64,000 nt of DNA from Sipunculus nudus (lineage: Eukaryota > Annelida > Sipuncula > Golfingiida > Sipunculidae). The notes under the pieces are model-generated. The model ran no database searches and was not told the origin of the DNA. It saw only the letters and a list, made by a program, of their open reading frames with translations. The stretch is taken from assembly GCA_026874595.1 (NCBI GenBank), contig CM049306.1:97207642-97271641 (forward strand), in the 5' to 3' direction. Shown one piece after another: positions 63,186-64,000 of the stretch (positions are counted from its first letter, which is position 1; each line of letters opens with the position of its first letter). Both the position numbers and the translations under genes were made by a program.

Positions 63186-63255
63186 CTGTAACAAAGATAT
63201 GTTAGTGGCAGTGGGGCTGAGGTCATGTACATGATTACCACGTTGAACAACCTAC

Positions 63256-63308
63256 CTGTACTGCAGAGGTGTCTCTTGTGGATGGTTCCTCTATGAGAGA
63301 GGTCTATT
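63256..63308 (-). CDS. Candidate internal exon of the same unidentified gene
   Basis: 53 bases on the minus strand between acceptor ATCATCTTTTCTAG and donor TACAG|GTAGGT, both good. With the first base completing the previous codon it reads IDLSHRGTIHKRHLCST and then a Gly split across the next junction. Its phase matches both neighbours. Confidence 0.35.
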
Positions 63309-63610
63309 CTAGAAAAGATGATTCTCTAGCCATCACACTGTAGGATGTTATGTATCTATCTGTACCCCAATCAAATATCATATCACAATTACCAAGGTCA
63401 GTAAAGATTAGGGCAAGAATTGAGCACTCTTTATACCACAGTGGTGGATATGCATACTATTTTTGAAAGCCTGAACATTAAATGATAGCTTGGGAAACAG
63501 TACCATAAATAACCCTAAGCTCCTGTAAATCACATATATGGGCAAAAATATTCATTTCTGATGGAACAGGTGTGAAACATCAGTTTTTGATATGCAGTTA
63601 ATTTGCATAC

Positions 63611-63679
63611 TTGCAGTGTTCCATGCAGAACAGCAGTGGAGGATCTTGATCCCACTTTAAGTCAGAATGATATAAATGA
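63611..63679 (-). CDS. Candidate upstream exon of the same unidentified gene
   Basis: 69 bases on the minus strand after AATGTGCAG (a weak polypyrimidine tract), ending CTGCAA|GTATGC. The reading frame gives HLYHSDLKWDQDPPLLFCME followed by HC, then a Lys split across the junction. Further upstream a possible small exon with donor CCTGG|GTAACT near 63800 would continue the frame, but support is thin. The family is not recognised. Confidence 0.3.
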
Positions 63680-64000
63680 CTGCACATTGTCAATCTGATG
63701 CTTAATCTAATCTAAACAAAGTACTGCTTGACTGCCTCCATCTCTGGCCTAAGCTAAGCTGGGCCATAATAAAACAAGCTGTAAATCTTTTACAGTTACC
63801 CAGGGTTATGTTCACTGTTTACACTGCAGTGCATGATATTTGGTTACAACAAAATAAGAGTGAACTTGTAAATCATTTCAGCTGCATATCAACAAAGGCA
63901 TGACATCATATGCAACTGACATGTGCATAAAGGTCATATATTCAATGTCTGTAAAATTTGGTGCTGAAAATTGTAGCTATTTGTGAGAAATTTGTGAGAA

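Overview
This window is nuclear DNA from an animal, most likely a marine invertebrate. A bivalve or other mollusc is my inference from the repeat style, not from a diagnostic gene. The DNA is AT-rich, with large introns, GT-AG splice sites, many TA, poly-C and poly-G tracts, and very dense non-autonomous DNA transposons and tandem repeat modules. Almost every open reading frame longer than 60 codons is a chance reading of repeat or intron sequence. Only two genes can be named with confidence, and both are split by introns.

Left part (1-11.5 kb): the first coding exon of mitochondrial ornithine aminotransferase lies on the minus strand at 1231-1413. A GC-richer stretch near 11.28-11.47 kb, with a good minus-strand splice donor, is the best candidate for its 5'UTR exon and promoter. 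The roughly 9.9 kb intron between them carries tandem modules and a 909 bp repeat-bounded element with 23 bp perfect terminal inverted repeats and TTAA at both ends. The remaining OAT exons would lie left of the window.

Middle part (11.5-37.5 kb): no recognisable gene. It holds several well-bounded mobile elements: a hairpin MITE (19.56-20.0 kb), a 2.2 kb foldback element built from nested palindromes (22.1-24.3 kb), a 1345 bp element with CAGGGCTCG ends and a 6 bp target duplication (28.4-29.8 kb), and two copies of one TA-flanked MITE family (30.6 and 32.0 kb). A CCAAT/TATA-type promoter with a possible first exon lies at 26.96-27.13 kb.

Rho part (37.5-46.3 kb): a plus-strand RhoA/Rho1 gene has one shared first coding exon (codons 1-52) and two complete tandem terminal exons, each with its own acceptor, stop codon and 3' region. 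The predicted proteins have 193 and 192 residues. They are almost identical across the catalytic core but differ in the Rho insert and in the lipidation tail (CCVL versus CSIL). This is the most interesting gene-level feature: an apparent alternative-last-exon switch between a CCaX tail and an ordinary CAAX tail, resembling the arrangement known for vertebrate CDC42.

Right part (46.3-64 kb): mostly repeats. A 1.26 kb TA-flanked element lies at 48.66-49.92 kb. A very large interrupted inverted repeat lies at about 52.65-60.49 kb, with 2.3-3 kb arms around a 2.5 kb spacer. At the extreme right, three small phase-compatible candidate exons on the minus strand may be the 3' end of an unidentified gene. 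A palindrome of the form GGTGGYGCCACC recurs about twenty times in unrelated repeats across the whole window.
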